A stretch of 64,000 nt of DNA from Acinetobacter pragensis (lineage in GTDB: Bacteria > Pseudomonadota > Gammaproteobacteria > Pseudomonadales > Moraxellaceae), in contig NZ_LUAW01000017.1 in assembly GCF_001605895.1 (NCBI RefSeq), positions 1 to 64,000 of the forward strand. Direction: 5' to 3'. The translations under genes were made by a program, and so were the position numbers. Under the pieces are notes generated by a model. The model was not told the origin of the DNA and did not search any database. It was given only the letters and a program-made list of their open reading frames with translations. Shown here one piece after another: positions 27,275 through 36,807 of this stretch. The stretch's first letter is position 1; each line of letters opens with the position of its first letter.

Positions 27275-28852
27275 ATGAGTCAGCCCGAATCGACCTCTCA
27301 AGATATTTTACCGGCTTGGGTGGATTCTACGCATTTAAACGGCATGCTGCGCGGCATAGAGCGTGAGAGCCTGCGTATGCAGAGCAGCGGTTTTCTGTCT
27401 CAGGCCGATCATCCGGAGACGCTGGGTTCGGCATTGACGCATCCGTACATCACGACGGATTATTCAGAAGCTTTAATGGAATTTATTACCCCGCCAAAAG
27501 ACAGTATCGGCAAGGCTTTAGACTATTTAAAAGATATTCATGCCGTGGTGCACGGCCATTTGAAAGATGATGAGAAACTGTGGCCGCTGTCTATGCCGTG
27601 CATGCTGGATGATCAGGAAGAAAGCATCCGCTTGGCGCAGTACGGCACATCGAATATTGGCCGGTTTAAAACCCTGTACCGCCATGGCTTGGGGGTGCGT
27701 TACGGGCGGCGCATGCAGACAATTTCCGGCGTGCATTATAATTTATCTTTTCCAGATCATTTTTTTGCAGCGCTGCAAGCAGCGGAGACAGATGAAGGGC
27801 TGAAAACGCTCAGCCTGCAGGACTACTGCAGCCACCGCTATTTTGGCCTGATCCGCAATTTTATCCGCTTGACGCCTTTGGTGATGTTTGTGCTTGGCGC
27901 CAGCCCCTCCGTATGCAAATGCTTTATGACTGGCCGTGAGCATCATTTGCTGCCTTTGCTGAAAGGTACGCTGTATTTGCCTTATGCGACTGCGCTGCGC
28001 ATGGGCCGTTTTGGCTATCAGAACTCTGCGCAAAAGCAGCTGGGCATTCATTACAATAATCTCAGCGGCTATTTAGACGGGCTGCAAAAAGCGGTGCACA
28101 CGCCGTACGCGCCATTCAGCCGTTTGGGTTTAAATGACGCGCTGGGTGAGCCGATTCAAATCAATGACCATGTGCTGCAGATTGAAAATGAATATTACAG
28201 TCTGGTGCGGCCTAAGCAGGTGCCGCTGGACGGAGAGACACCGTCTGAAGCATTGCAGAAACGCGGGGTCGGCTATGTTGAACTGCGCGCTGTGGATGTG
28301 AATCCTTACAGCCCGATCGGCATTGATGAGCAGGCTGCAGGCTTCCTTGAAGTGCTGGCCTTGTACTGCCTGCTGCAGGACAGTCCGGATTTGCTGGACG
28401 ATGAACAGGAAATCATTGAGCAGAATCAAGCTGAAGTGGTGAACCGCGGCCGCGCGCCGAATGCATCGATTAATGAAAATGGCCAAAGCTATCCAATTGA
28501 AGAATGGTGCCGCCGCTATTTAACAGAAATGCAGCCATTGGCCGCTTTACTGGACAGCGCATATGAGACACATTTGTACCGCGATGCGCTGGACGTCATG
28601 CAATTGCGTGTGGACGATGTGGATGAAACCCTTTCTGCCAAAATGATTGAAGATACTTTGGCGCAGGGCGGCACCTGGAGTTTTGGCAGCTTTATGGCGC
28701 AGCAGCATGCAGAAGCGTATGAACAGCATCCGCTGAGCACCGAAACGCAGCATTATTTTGCAGAGGCGGCGCAAGCCTCCTTGCAGCGCCTGCACGAACT
28801 GGAGCAGGATACCGCCATCAGTTTTGAACAGTATTTAACCCATTTTAGATAA
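27275..28852 (+). CDS. gshA: Glutamate-cysteine ligase
   Basis: GshA makes gamma-glutamylcysteine, the first step of glutathione synthesis; gshB lies about 20 kb on. The 525-residue protein is the gamma-proteobacterial type: GIERESLRM near residue 27, the TTDYSEALMEFIT block near 60, and the GVHYNLSFP motif near 150. Length matches E. coli. The start ATG 27275 directly precedes a typical short acidic leader. dsbB follows after 18 bases, forming a two-gene unit. Confidence 0.95.
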   Translation: MSQPESTSQDILPAWVDSTHLNGMLRGIERESLRMQSSGFLSQADHPETLGSALTHPYITTDYSEALMEFITPPKDSIGKALDYLKDIHAVVHGHLKDDEKLWPLSMPCMLDDQEESIRLAQYGTSNIGRFKTLYRHGLGVRYGRRMQTISGVHYNLSFPDHFFAALQAAETDEGLKTLSLQDYCSHRYFGLIRNFIRLTPLVMFVLGASPSVCKCFMTGREHHLLPLLKGTLYLPYATALRMGRFGYQNSAQKQLGIHYNNLSGYLDGLQKAVHTPYAPFSRLGLNDALGEPIQINDHVLQIENEYYSLVRPKQVPLDGETPSEALQKRGVGYVELRAVDVNPYSPIGIDEQAAGFLEVLALYCLLQDSPDLLDDEQEIIEQNQAEVVNRGRAPNASINENGQSYPIEEWCRRYLTEMQPLAALLDSAYETHLYRDALDVMQLRVDDVDETLSAKMIEDTLAQGGTWSFGSFMAQQHAEAYEQHPLSTETQHYFAEAAQASLQRLHELEQDTAISFEQYLTHFR

Positions 28853-28870
28853 AAATTAAGAGGATATGCC

Positions 28871-29398
28871 ATGCAATGGAGTTATCGCTTCGTGAGTGGT
28901 TTTTTGTTTTTGGCCAGTGTCATCGGCATGGCTTTTGCGCTGTATTTAGAACATGGTCAGGGCTTGGAGCCATGTCCGCTATGCGTGTTTCAGCGGATCG
29001 GTCTTATTGGGCTGGGCTTAATGTCGCTGATCGCGTTTCTGCATAATCCTGTTTCCAACGGCTTTAAGCGCTTTTATGCTTTTTTAGGCACGCTGGCTAT
29101 TCTGTGGTCTGCCGGTGTGGCGGCCCGCCATGTCTGGCTGCAAAGCCTGCCGCCGGATGAAGTGCCGAGCTGCGGCCCTGGTCTGGACTATTGGCTGGAT
29201 ACGTTGCCATTAAAATCGGTGTTCCAGCAAGTGCTGACCGGTTCTGGTGAATGCGCCAGAGTCGATTGGACTTTCTTGGGGCAATCTTTACCGGTATGGT
29301 CGCTGGCGTTTTTCTGTGTGCTGGCGCTGATCAGCCTGTGTCAGCTCTTCCGTAAATATCAAACTGCGCCCGTGAAGCGCCTAAGAGATAAATACTGA
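28871..29398 (+). CDS. dsbB: Disulfide bond formation protein B
   Basis: DsbB reoxidises DsbA and passes electrons to quinone. The 175-residue inner-membrane protein has four helices and the two Cys pairs of the family: CPLC (residues 36-39) in the first periplasmic loop, and Cys102 (PSCGPGLDYW) and Cys125 (SGECARVDW) in the second. AGAGG eight bases before ATG 28871 is a good site. It follows gshA by 18 bases, linking cytoplasmic glutathione and periplasmic disulfide chemistry in one transcript. Confidence 0.94.
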   Translation: MQWSYRFVSGFLFLASVIGMAFALYLEHGQGLEPCPLCVFQRIGLIGLGLMSLIAFLHNPVSNGFKRFYAFLGTLAILWSAGVAARHVWLQSLPPDEVPSCGPGLDYWLDTLPLKSVFQQVLTGSGECARVDWTFLGQSLPVWSLAFFCVLALISLCQLFRKYQTAPVKRLRDKY

Positions 29399-29430
29399 TT
29401 TTGAGCTGAAATGCTCAAATCAAAAAATTA

Positions 29431-29460
29431 AAAAAGCCCTCTGTAATAGAGGGCTTTTTT
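29431..29460. terminator. Bidirectional terminator between dsbB and the hydrolase gene
   Basis: The arms GCCCTCT (29436-29442) and AGAGGGC (29448-29454) are flanked by an A-run and a T-run. Confidence 0.93.
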
Positions 29461-29481
29461 AATAAGGCTTGATGAATGAGT

Positions 29482-30813
29482 TTAAGTCAGGGCAATGCCT
29501 TCAAAATGTTTTAAATCCATCAGGTATTCATGAATCTCATTGCACTTGAGATCATCGGCATTGGGGTAAAACCAATGCACAATTTGTTCTGCAACCTGCG
29601 GATGGTGCTGAAGTTCAAAATGATTCAAACCGTAAAAAATCGCTTTATGTGCATCAGGCACTTTCAGCTGATAGCGCGGGTTCGGGTGTTCGCCTAAAGC
29701 GCTTTTAACACTGACCAAATAGTCGCCAATGACTTGCAGGGTGCGGTTTTTCCGGTTTTCAAATTCAATGGTGCCTGCAACCAGATAGGTGTTGATATGC
29801 GATGGAATGGGCGCCGGCTTGCGGTTGTCATCCATTAAGCCAATCCTGACTTGATTATGTTCCCAGTCATCATCGCGCACGCTGCCGTAGCGCAGGTCTA
29901 AAATGCCGTTGCTGCGGATATTGGCAATATGGCCCACAATTTTACCCAGCGGAATGCGGCGCAAATGCTTTTGCAGCGCAAAGCCGATGCGTTCCAGCAC
30001 TGCGCCATGGTGCGGTGAGCCCAAGCAGACTAAGTTTTCAACCCGATGAACCCAGCCGTACATATTCTGTTTGCCGTAAAATAAAGCGCTGCGTGAAACC
30101 AATCCGCCCATGCTGTGGCCAATCAGGTCAATGCTGGTAATTCCTGGATTGCGCCGAACGATATCTTCCAGCGTGTTGGATAAACTGCGCCCATTGGCGG
30201 AGATGCGGCGCCCAGTATTGTAGTTCAGGTACAGCATGGTGTTATGGTCGCGCTGCGCCAGCAGTTTTTCGCCAATGCCGCCGTATTTTCGGGTGGACCA
30301 GTCTAAATGATTCATGCATAAGCCGTGCACCAGCAGAGTGATGCGGCCTGTGAGTTCACCTTTCTGCACGGCGCCATAGTGGTCATAAACGACCATGGGC
30401 AAGGCCATCGGGTTGTGATATTTCAATAAATAATCGCCTAGCACGCCATTCAGTGCGCCCACTAAAAAATGCAGGTAAGGGGTCAGGGGCTTGTCATGCA
30501 GGCGCGGAAATTTTTCAATGATGCTGCGCAGCCCGGGCGCCAGCAAGTAGTTGCCGTAATTGAAAAAAGTTTCATAGGTCAGTTGGTATATTTTTTCAAC
30601 ATATGGAATTTTATGGAATTTTTTAGATTTTTGTTCGCTCATGCCAAAAATGCTTATCAGCAGTTCACGCTGAATATTTTGAATCAGGTCATGCACGACA
30701 TCACTGAAACGCATAGTGACCAGCTGTGCCAGACCTTCTAATACATCTGCCTGACTGGGCGGAGTACGGTCCCATTTACAATAAGTTTCGTGCAGTGGCG
30801 TTAAACTAGGCAT
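29482..30813 (-). CDS. Alpha/beta-fold hydrolase, lipase/PGAP1-like
   Basis: The 443-residue protein has a long helical N-terminal part (residues 1-155) and then an alpha/beta hydrolase: strand TLLVHGLCMNHLDW, nucleophile Ser234 in GHSMGG, and the closing His in the NHFELQHHP segment near residue 398. There is no signal peptide, so it is probably cytoplasmic or membrane-bound. The motif is that of triacylglycerol lipase-like esterases, but the substrate is unknown. It ends at a terminator shared with dsbB. Confidence 0.78.
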   Translation of the reverse strand: MPSLTPLHETYCKWDRTPPSQADVLEGLAQLVTMRFSDVVHDLIQNIQRELLISIFGMSEQKSKKFHKIPYVEKIYQLTYETFFNYGNYLLAPGLRSIIEKFPRLHDKPLTPYLHFLVGALNGVLGDYLLKYHNPMALPMVVYDHYGAVQKGELTGRITLLVHGLCMNHLDWSTRKYGGIGEKLLAQRDHNTMLYLNYNTGRRISANGRSLSNTLEDIVRRNPGITSIDLIGHSMGGLVSRSALFYGKQNMYGWVHRVENLVCLGSPHHGAVLERIGFALQKHLRRIPLGKIVGHIANIRSNGILDLRYGSVRDDDWEHNQVRIGLMDDNRKPAPIPSHINTYLVAGTIEFENRKNRTLQVIGDYLVSVKSALGEHPNPRYQLKVPDAHKAIFYGLNHFELQHHPQVAEQIVHWFYPNADDLKCNEIHEYLMDLKHFEGIALT

Positions 30814-31054
30814 TGGCTGCTATCCTATTTTTGCCCTGCCCAGATATGCGGTGATTGCTGCTGAGACAGGGAAGGCCTTTTCTTGTTGCTATTTTGTCAT
30901 TCATCTCGAATTAATTTTAAAATACAGAGATTTGCAGCGTGGTTGTATTTTTTTTGTCTGACAATTCTTGAGATTGCGTATATTTTAACAAAATGTGACA
31001 TATATCGCATTATTCAGCGGTTTCTTCCGTTTGGCGATGAACAAGGACTATGGC

Positions 31055-31681
31055 ATGAATCTTATTTATTTACATGGCTTTCAAAGCAGTAATTTATCCA
31101 TTAAAGGTCAAATGCTGCAGCGTTATTGTCTGGAATCGGCAGAGCCTAAAAGGCGCGGCATTCAGGTGCATCTGCCGGATTTGAATCAGCCGCCGTTAGC
31201 GGTAATGCAGCGGATGACGGCCCTGATTGACCGCTTGGGCGCTGAGAATACTGCACTTGTCGGCAGCAGTCTGGGCGGGTTCTATGCGCTGCAGCTGGCG
31301 GTGAAACATGATCTTCCTGCAGTGCTGATCAATCCGGCAATGCGGCCGTGGGCACTGTTCAGCACACTGTTTTCAGCTCAGCAGCTGCCGTATTCGGTAA
31401 CAGCGCAATGGTCGCTGGATGAGGGGCAATTAAAGGATTTGGAAAATCTAGGTGTCGCCGCAGCCTGCTCATCAGCAGCAGTGTTAGCGCTGCTGCAGCA
31501 AGGCGATGAGGTGCTGGATTATGCTGAAGCCCTGACATTTTTCAGCCAGCCTGAAAGCAATGCAGTCACCATTTGTGAAACTGGCGGAAATCACGGCATG
31601 GATGATTTTTCAGCTAAAATTCCAATGATTCTGCAATTTCTTTCCGATCAGGTGGTCGCGGTTAAAAAACAGAAAATGTGA
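31055..31681 (+). CDS. yqiA: YqiA-like esterase upstream of parE
   Basis: The 208-residue alpha/beta hydrolase begins MNLIYLHGFQSS, has the nucleophile elbow GSSLGG (Ser72) and ends with a catalytic NHGMDDF segment near residue 188, as in the YqiA/YcfP family. In E. coli yqiA precedes parE in the same way, which supports the name. AAGGA nine bases before ATG 31055 decides the start; an upstream in-frame ATG at 30995 would add a non-conserved leader. The gap to parE is about 264 bases, so a separate parE promoter is possible. Confidence 0.85.
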   Translation: MNLIYLHGFQSSNLSIKGQMLQRYCLESAEPKRRGIQVHLPDLNQPPLAVMQRMTALIDRLGAENTALVGSSLGGFYALQLAVKHDLPAVLINPAMRPWALFSTLFSAQQLPYSVTAQWSLDEGQLKDLENLGVAAACSSAAVLALLQQGDEVLDYAEALTFFSQPESNAVTICETGGNHGMDDFSAKIPMILQFLSDQVVAVKKQKM

Positions 31682-31945
31682 GCCGCTTGGTATCAGGCCG
31701 CTTTTGACAGCAAAAATAAATGGCGCTTGCTCTGTTCAAATGCGGCTAAATCCCGTAAAAAAGAGCAAAAGAAGGCGGCTGATTCAATGGTTGCGTCATA
31801 AATTGACGCTTAAATCCGGTAAAAGCAGGCCAAATAGCCAAAGACACCGCGCCAGAAAATCGATGGATATGCTTTTTTGCTAAAAAGAATATACTGTAGC
31901 GCTTGAGATTAATATTTTAACCAATTATGCAGGGAATTTTGCAAC

Positions 31946-33826
31946 GTGACGCAATATACGGCTCAATCACTTGAAGTATTATCTGGCTTAGACCCGGTCC
32001 GCCGCCGGCCGGGCATGTATACCGATACCACCCGTCCAAACCATTTGGCGCAGGAAGTGATTGATAACGCTGTGGATGAGGCGCTTGCCGGCCATGCAAA
32101 TAAAATTACGGTCACCGTTTACAAAGACGGTTCGCTGGCGGTAGAAGATAACGGCCGCGGCATGCCGGTTGATATTCACCCTGAATATGGCCAAAGCGGT
32201 ATTGAAATTATTCTAACCAAACTGCATGCAGGCGGTAAATTCAGCACAGACAACTATCAGTTTTCCGGCGGTTTGCATGGGGTCGGCATTTCTGTGGTCA
32301 ATGCGCTGTCGACGCGTGTAGAAGTGGAAGTGCAGCGTCAGGGCAATCTTTACAAAATGGCCTTTGAACAGGGTGAACCTGTTGGGCCATTGGAAGTGCT
32401 GGAAGGCAAATGCGCCAAACGCGCCACAGGGACCTCTGTGCATTTTTGGCCTGAAACCAAATATTTTGATTCACCTAAATTTGCATTAAAAGCATTAAAG
32501 CACAACTTAAAAGCCAAAGCCGTTTTAGCGGCAGGCCTGCAGATCATTTATATTGATGAAATCAATAATGAAAAGATTGAATGGCAGTTTGAAAATGGCC
32601 TTGTTGACTATTTGATGGATGAGCTGCAGGACCGTGAAATTCTGCCGATGCCTGCTTTTGTCGCTGTCGGAGATGCTGACCGCGCCAGTGCTGAGTTTGC
32701 CATTTGCTGGAATGTCGAAGGCGGTGATCAGGTTCAAGAAAGCTATGTCAATTTGATTCCAACCGCGCAAGGCGGCACGCATGTCAATGGCTTGCGTTCA
32801 GGCGTCACCGATGCCATCCGTGAATTCTGTGAACTGCGCAATCTGCTGCCCCGCAATATGAAGCTGTCCGCAGAAGATGTGTGGGACGGCGTGAATTATA
32901 TTCTGTCACTGAAATTTCAAGAACCGCAGTTCTCCGGTCAAACCAAAGAGCGCTTATCGAGCCGTGAAGCTTCAGGCGTGGTGCTGAATATTGCCAAAGA
33001 CGCTTTTGCCCTATGGCTGAATCAAAATTCAGATATTGCCATGCAGCTGGCTGAAATGGCCATCGCGAAAGCAGGGCGGCGCCTAAAAGCGGCTAAAAAA
33101 GTTGAACGTAAAAAAATTGTGGCTGGCCCGACTTTACCCGGTAAATTGTCAGATTGCGTTGGGCATACACTGGAAGAATCTGAATTATTTATTGTGGAAG
33201 GCGACTCTGCTGGCGGTTCGGCCAAGCAGGCGCGGGACAAGAATTTTCAGGCCATCATGCCGATCCGCGGGAAAATCCTCAATACTTGGGAGGTCTCTTC
33301 GGATGAAGTGCTGACTTCGCAGGAAGTGCATAATATTGCGATTGCGATCGGTGTTGATCCGGGCAGTGATGATTTGTCTGAATTGCGCTATGGCAAAATC
33401 TGTATTTTGGCCGATGCCGATTCGGATGGCCTGCATATCGCAACGCTACTGTGCGCGTTATTCGTCAAGCATTTTCCTGCCTTGGTCGAAGAAGGGCATT
33501 TATTTGTGGCCATGCCGCCGCTGTATCGGATTGATGACAATAAAGATGTGCATTATGCCTTGGACGATAATGAACTCGAAGGCATTTTGAAAAAATGCAA
33601 AACCAAAAATCCGCAAATTACCCGCTTTAAAGGCTTAGGTGAAATGAACGCCAGTCAATTGCGCGAAACCACGTTAGACCCGAATACGCGCCGTTTGGTT
33701 CAGCTGGATTTGGATGATGTGCATTTTACCGCGGGCTTGCTGGATAAACTGCTGGCAAAAAAACGTTCCGGCGACCGTAAGCATTGGCTGGAGCAGAAAG
33801 GGAATTTAGCCGAATTAACGGTTTAA
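31946..33826 (+). CDS. parE: DNA topoisomerase IV subunit B
   Basis: ParE supplies the ATPase and Toprim parts of topoisomerase IV, which decatenates daughter chromosomes. The 626-residue protein has the GHKL ATPase motifs (EVIDNAVDEALAG near 34-46, then LHAGGKF and GLHGVG), the transducer region, and the Toprim motif EGDSAGGSAKQ near 418 with DADSDGLHI near 490. The start is a GTG at 31946, with AGGGAA about ten bases upstream; the N-terminus TQYTAQSLEVLSGLDPV is family-typical. parC is not in the window. Confidence 0.96.
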   Translation: MTQYTAQSLEVLSGLDPVRRRPGMYTDTTRPNHLAQEVIDNAVDEALAGHANKITVTVYKDGSLAVEDNGRGMPVDIHPEYGQSGIEIILTKLHAGGKFSTDNYQFSGGLHGVGISVVNALSTRVEVEVQRQGNLYKMAFEQGEPVGPLEVLEGKCAKRATGTSVHFWPETKYFDSPKFALKALKHNLKAKAVLAAGLQIIYIDEINNEKIEWQFENGLVDYLMDELQDREILPMPAFVAVGDADRASAEFAICWNVEGGDQVQESYVNLIPTAQGGTHVNGLRSGVTDAIREFCELRNLLPRNMKLSAEDVWDGVNYILSLKFQEPQFSGQTKERLSSREASGVVLNIAKDAFALWLNQNSDIAMQLAEMAIAKAGRRLKAAKKVERKKIVAGPTLPGKLSDCVGHTLEESELFIVEGDSAGGSAKQARDKNFQAIMPIRGKILNTWEVSSDEVLTSQEVHNIAIAIGVDPGSDDLSELRYGKICILADADSDGLHIATLLCALFVKHFPALVEEGHLFVAMPPLYRIDDNKDVHYALDDNELEGILKKCKTKNPQITRFKGLGEMNASQLRETTLDPNTRRLVQLDLDDVHFTAGLLDKLLAKKRSGDRKHWLEQKGNLAELTV

Positions 33827-33843
33827 ATTAGGAACATTGTGTC

Positions 33844-33875
33844 AAAAAAAAGCTGCATTGATTGCGGCTTTTTTT
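33844..33875 (+). terminator. Intrinsic terminator after parE
   Basis: A-run plus GCTGCA pairs with TGCGGC plus T-run around a short loop, with one G-U pair. The tail is a long run of T. Confidence 0.88.
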
Positions 33876-34091
33876 TTGCGGGCTTGCCGAGGAACGGCTT
33901 TGTCTAAGTACGGAATTGACAGCGCCTGCTAATTGCAGGCCGGATTCATTGTCCCGCGGGAAAAGAATGGATTATTTACATGAAACGGAGCGTTTCTGTG
34001 CGGATTGAGTTGCGTATATATACAATTTCTCAGCATATTTTTGATTGAATCGCGTTAATCTGAAGTGAAGATCATGACAAGAAGATAAACC

Positions 34092-34583
34092 ATGGAAGCA
34101 AGCTTATATTTAATTCATCCGAATGACTTAGAAACTTTGATTCTAGAGGCTGGTAATTCACAGGCTGTGCTTGAGTCGCCATTTATCCAGCAGTCACTTT
34201 ATTTAGGCGATACTTGGGATACAGTAAACCGCGCCTTGAATCCCGAAGAGCAGACTGCTGAACATGCGCTGCAATATGTGATTCAGGCCGAGCATCCGCT
34301 GTCTGAACGGATTGATCATCCGGAAGCGGTGCGCTACAACACAGTGGTGCGGACGGCTGAAATACAGCAGCAGCTGCGCAGTTTGAGTGTTGATGAGCTT
34401 AAAAAGCGCTATCAGTTTGATATTGTGCATACGGCGCCAGAAGCCTTGGCGCAGGAAATCCGGCTCGCGGAGCTGAAGCTGATTTATGTGCAGCTGCAAG
34501 ATTTGTACCGGACTGCGGCCAGACAGAATTTTGCGGTATTAAGCGTTATACAGAGCAAAATTAGGCCAGAAAAATTAATTTAA
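34092..34583 (+). CDS. DUF1877-like protein
   Basis: The 163-residue soluble protein starts SLYLIHPNDLETLI, has a SLYLGDTWDTVNRAL segment at about 47-60, the VRYNTVVRTAEIQQ block (about 92-105), and a closing helix QLQDLYRTAARQNFAVLSVI. These follow the DUF1877 (YfbM) pattern of a D-x-x-W-x-x-L helix, a Y-(L/N)-x-P-x-EV block and a terminal helix-strand. Function unknown. Its last nine bases overlap the end of the convergent acetyltransferase gene. Confidence 0.6.
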   Translation: MEASLYLIHPNDLETLILEAGNSQAVLESPFIQQSLYLGDTWDTVNRALNPEEQTAEHALQYVIQAEHPLSERIDHPEAVRYNTVVRTAEIQQQLRSLSVDELKKRYQFDIVHTAPEALAQEIRLAELKLIYVQLQDLYRTAARQNFAVLSVIQSKIRPEKLI

Positions 34584-35078
34584 AATCAGCTGCATGAGCA
34601 CGAGATCGCGCCATTCGCCAAACTTTTTACCGACTTGCGGCATATAGCCTGTTTGCACAAAGCCAAATTGCTGATGCAGTGCAATTGACGCCGTATTGCC
34701 GTGGTCAATGCCTGCCACCATGACATGCTTGCCCTGCTGTTTGGCCGCGTCAATCAAATGCTGCAGCAGGTGCTTGCCTAAGCCTTGCCGCGCGTAATCC
34801 GGTGAAATATACAGTGAATGCTCAACGGTATGGCGATAACCTGAAAAATTGCGAAAAGGCGCGTAGTCGGCATAGCCTGCAATTTTGCATGTTTCCAGAT
34901 CTTCAATCACAAAAAAAGGCCAATGGTTTTGTTTGAACTCCTGCAGTTTGCGCTGAAAAGATTCAAGGCTGAAAGCCTGATCATTCCAGGTTGCAAACCC
35001 TTGCAGGACTTCAGGATTGTAAATTGCCAAGATATGGGGCAGATCCTGTTCTGTTGCGGTGCGGATTGTGAAAGGCAT
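34575..35078 (-). CDS. GNAT N-acetyltransferase, phosphinothricin acetyltransferase-like
   Basis: The 167-residue protein has the GNAT fold: IRTATEQDLPHILAIYNPEV at the N-terminus, EHSLYISPDYARQGLGKHLL (motif A, acetyl-CoA pyrophosphate loop ARQGLGK), and GFVQTGYMPQVGKKFGEW near the C-terminus, the last being typical of the Pat/MddA subgroup that acetylates phosphinothricin or methionine sulfoximine. I use ATG 35078: the open frame continues to 35123 but that ATG lies directly on the terminator of the porin gene. The 3' end overlaps the convergent DUF1877-like gene. Confidence 0.82.
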   Translation of the reverse strand: MPFTIRTATEQDLPHILAIYNPEVLQGFATWNDQAFSLESFQRKLQEFKQNHWPFFVIEDLETCKIAGYADYAPFRNFSGYRHTVEHSLYISPDYARQGLGKHLLQHLIDAAKQQGKHVMVAGIDHGNTASIALHQQFGFVQTGYMPQVGKKFGEWRDLVLMQLILN

Positions 35079-35125
35079 AATCGCAGTCAGATGAAAAATA
35101 ATAGGATTAGATAGCTCAGGCATAA

Positions 35126-35154
35126 AAAAAGCAAGGCTGAAAACCTTGCTTTTT
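35126..35154. terminator. Terminator downstream of the Tsx-like porin gene
   Basis: The arms A5-GCAAGG (35126-35136) and CCTTGC-T5 (35144-35154) with a 7-base loop. Confidence 0.9.
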
Positions 35155-35170
35155 GAATTCCGGATGGAAT

Positions 35171-35908
35171 TTAGAAGTGGTATTTCACTAAAGCGCTGAC
35201 ATCATTTTGGTCTACGCCTGAAATCCCGTACTTGTTGTTCCAAACTGAGTGTTCCACACCAAGATATAATCGGGTTTTTGGAGAAATATGCTTGCCCACA
35301 TTCCATTTCCATTGAGTCGTCCAGTTCAATTCACTGGCATGATCACCTTTTTCCGCAGTAGACCAGTCCAGGAAGCCGTCGACTAAGAAATCTTCAGAGC
35401 CTAGTTTAAATGGCACACCGTATGTGATGGTCATTTGGTAGTCATCTTTTTGCACATCGTTGTCTGCGCGGTAGAAGTTTACGCTGGCATACTGTGTATA
35501 CGGAATATCAAGGTCAAAACCTACACCGTACAAGAAGTTATTGAATTCCTGATTTGTCCGGTACCCGGCATTGTGTTCCCAAGTGGTTGCAATTAATACA
35601 TCCTTAATTGGGCCTGCAGAAAGTTTTTTTCCAGAGACTTCACCTAAACTTAAACGCGGCGATAATTCTAAATATGTAGAATGATCGTCATTGCCGTCCA
35701 CTTGCTGGTCAACGAAGAAAAATACATCGGAGTATTTAAGTTTAGCCGCATATTCTGCAGTTACTGTGGTGCGGTCTTCGGTTCCGACTTCATAGTTGTC
35801 GCCGTACAGGCCAGTTAAGCTGAAGTCTTGCCATACGATTGGCGAAGCCTGAGTGAGCGCAGCAGCTGAAGCCAGTGCACATGCAGTTGCGAATTGTGTA
35901 AGTTTCAT
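35171..35908 (-). CDS. Tsx/OmpK-like nucleoside-specific porin
   Basis: The 245-residue product has a signal peptide (residues 1-22, ALTQAS cleavage) and a beta-barrel pattern ending in the C-terminal Phe (ALVKYHF) typical of outer-membrane proteins. Segments WQDFSLTGLYGDNYE at the mature start, TTWEHNAGYRTN and FLDWSTAEKGDH follow the Tsx/OmpK family. It may admit nucleosides. The frame extends upstream to 35998, but the signal peptide starts at ATG 35908; a GGGGGAGA lies about 11 bases upstream. It is monocistronic. Confidence 0.82.
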   Translation of the reverse strand: MKLTQFATACALASAAALTQASPIVWQDFSLTGLYGDNYEVGTEDRTTVTAEYAAKLKYSDVFFFVDQQVDGNDDHSTYLELSPRLSLGEVSGKKLSAGPIKDVLIATTWEHNAGYRTNQEFNNFLYGVGFDLDIPYTQYASVNFYRADNDVQKDDYQMTITYGVPFKLGSEDFLVDGFLDWSTAEKGDHASELNWTTQWKWNVGKHISPKTRLYLGVEHSVWNNKYGISGVDQNDVSALVKYHF

Positions 35909-36394
35909 TAAAAAATATCTCCCCCGAGAAGCATTGAAAGCATACAGATTCTTTAGCAAAAATAAAGCCAAAAATGACTGGAGGTCTAAAAAGTTCAATT
36001 TTAATTTTTTAATTTTGAATGCTTGATATAGGTAAATGTTTATTTTTTAACTTTTTCTTAAATTAATTGAATTCTCAGCTGCACAGCTTTTAGCAGAGAA
36101 GCGGTGCAAATCCTGCACCAAATGGCGTGCAGCCAAAGGAAAGCCATAAGCCTTATAAGGATTTCAAAAAAACATAAAATAGCACTTGCAAATTTTTCAC
36201 TTAGGCCCGATATTCGAAGTATAAGGACACAGTTCTGCAGACTATAAAAGTGTTCATCATTCAATGTGGAGGACGCCGTTCCAAACTGAATTGAAGATGT
36301 TCTGGCTGTATTAAAACAGCGAGTGTGAGTGTGCCAAGATAAGAAAGTTTTGCACAAAATTTTATAGATAATCCAGAAAGTTGAGGATGATATT
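35909..36394. other. Gap of 486 bases between the porin and HPF genes
   Basis: Very AT-rich near the porin start, becoming mixed toward the hpf gene. It must contain both divergent promoters. One minus-strand frame (36058-36426) overlaps the hpf start and is not protein-like. I see no clear sigma-70 or sigma-54 element. Confidence 0.4.
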
Positions 36395-36754
36395 ATGAAC
36401 ATAGAAATCCGTACAGATAAAAACATCCAAAATAATGAGCGTTTAATCGAATACGTTCGTGCAGAACTGAATCAGGAATTTCAGCGCCATAGTGAACGAA
36501 TTACTCACTTTTCGGTGCATTTAAGTGACGAAAATGGGGACAAGGGCGGCAGCGACGACATTAAATGCATGATCGAAGCGCGTCCAGCTGGTCTGAAGCC
36601 AGTAGTTGTGAACCATAAAGGCCATAATGTGGACACTGCTATTCATGGCGCAATTGAGCGTTTAAAACGAAGTTTAGAGCATGTCTTTGAGAAAAAAGAA
36701 AATCCGCGTGCAACTCAGCCGGCGTTTGCTGATGCAGATGACGAAGAGGCTTAA
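36395..36754 (+). CDS. HPF/RaiA-family ribosome-associated protein
   Basis: The 119-residue product has the single HPF/RaiA domain: MNIEIRTDKNI start, the FSVHLSDENG strand, IKCMIEARPAG, the VVNHKGHNVDTAIHGAIERL helix, and a short acidic C-terminal tail (DADDEEA). These proteins bind the 30S decoding site and silence ribosomes in stationary phase. GAGGA before ATG 36395 is well placed. It is not next to rpoN as in many gamma-proteobacteria; it is a single gene closed by a terminator. Confidence 0.85.
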   Translation: MNIEIRTDKNIQNNERLIEYVRAELNQEFQRHSERITHFSVHLSDENGDKGGSDDIKCMIEARPAGLKPVVVNHKGHNVDTAIHGAIERLKRSLEHVFEKKENPRATQPAFADADDEEA

Positions 36755-36786
36755 CAGGATTTGTTTTTTAGAAGAACTTAAAAAAG

Positions 36787-36807
36787 AGCCCTGCGGGGCT
36801 TTTTTTA
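36787..36807 (+). terminator. Intrinsic terminator after the HPF gene
   Basis: A short GC stem AGCCC (36787-36791) with GGGCT (36796-36800), a TGCG loop, preceded by A-run and followed by T-run. Confidence 0.85.

Noticed and set aside
36058-36426. Minus-strand frame of 122 codons between the porin and HPF genes
   Set aside because: Overlaps the HPF start and has an irregular Cys/Phe/Ile-rich product without start context.
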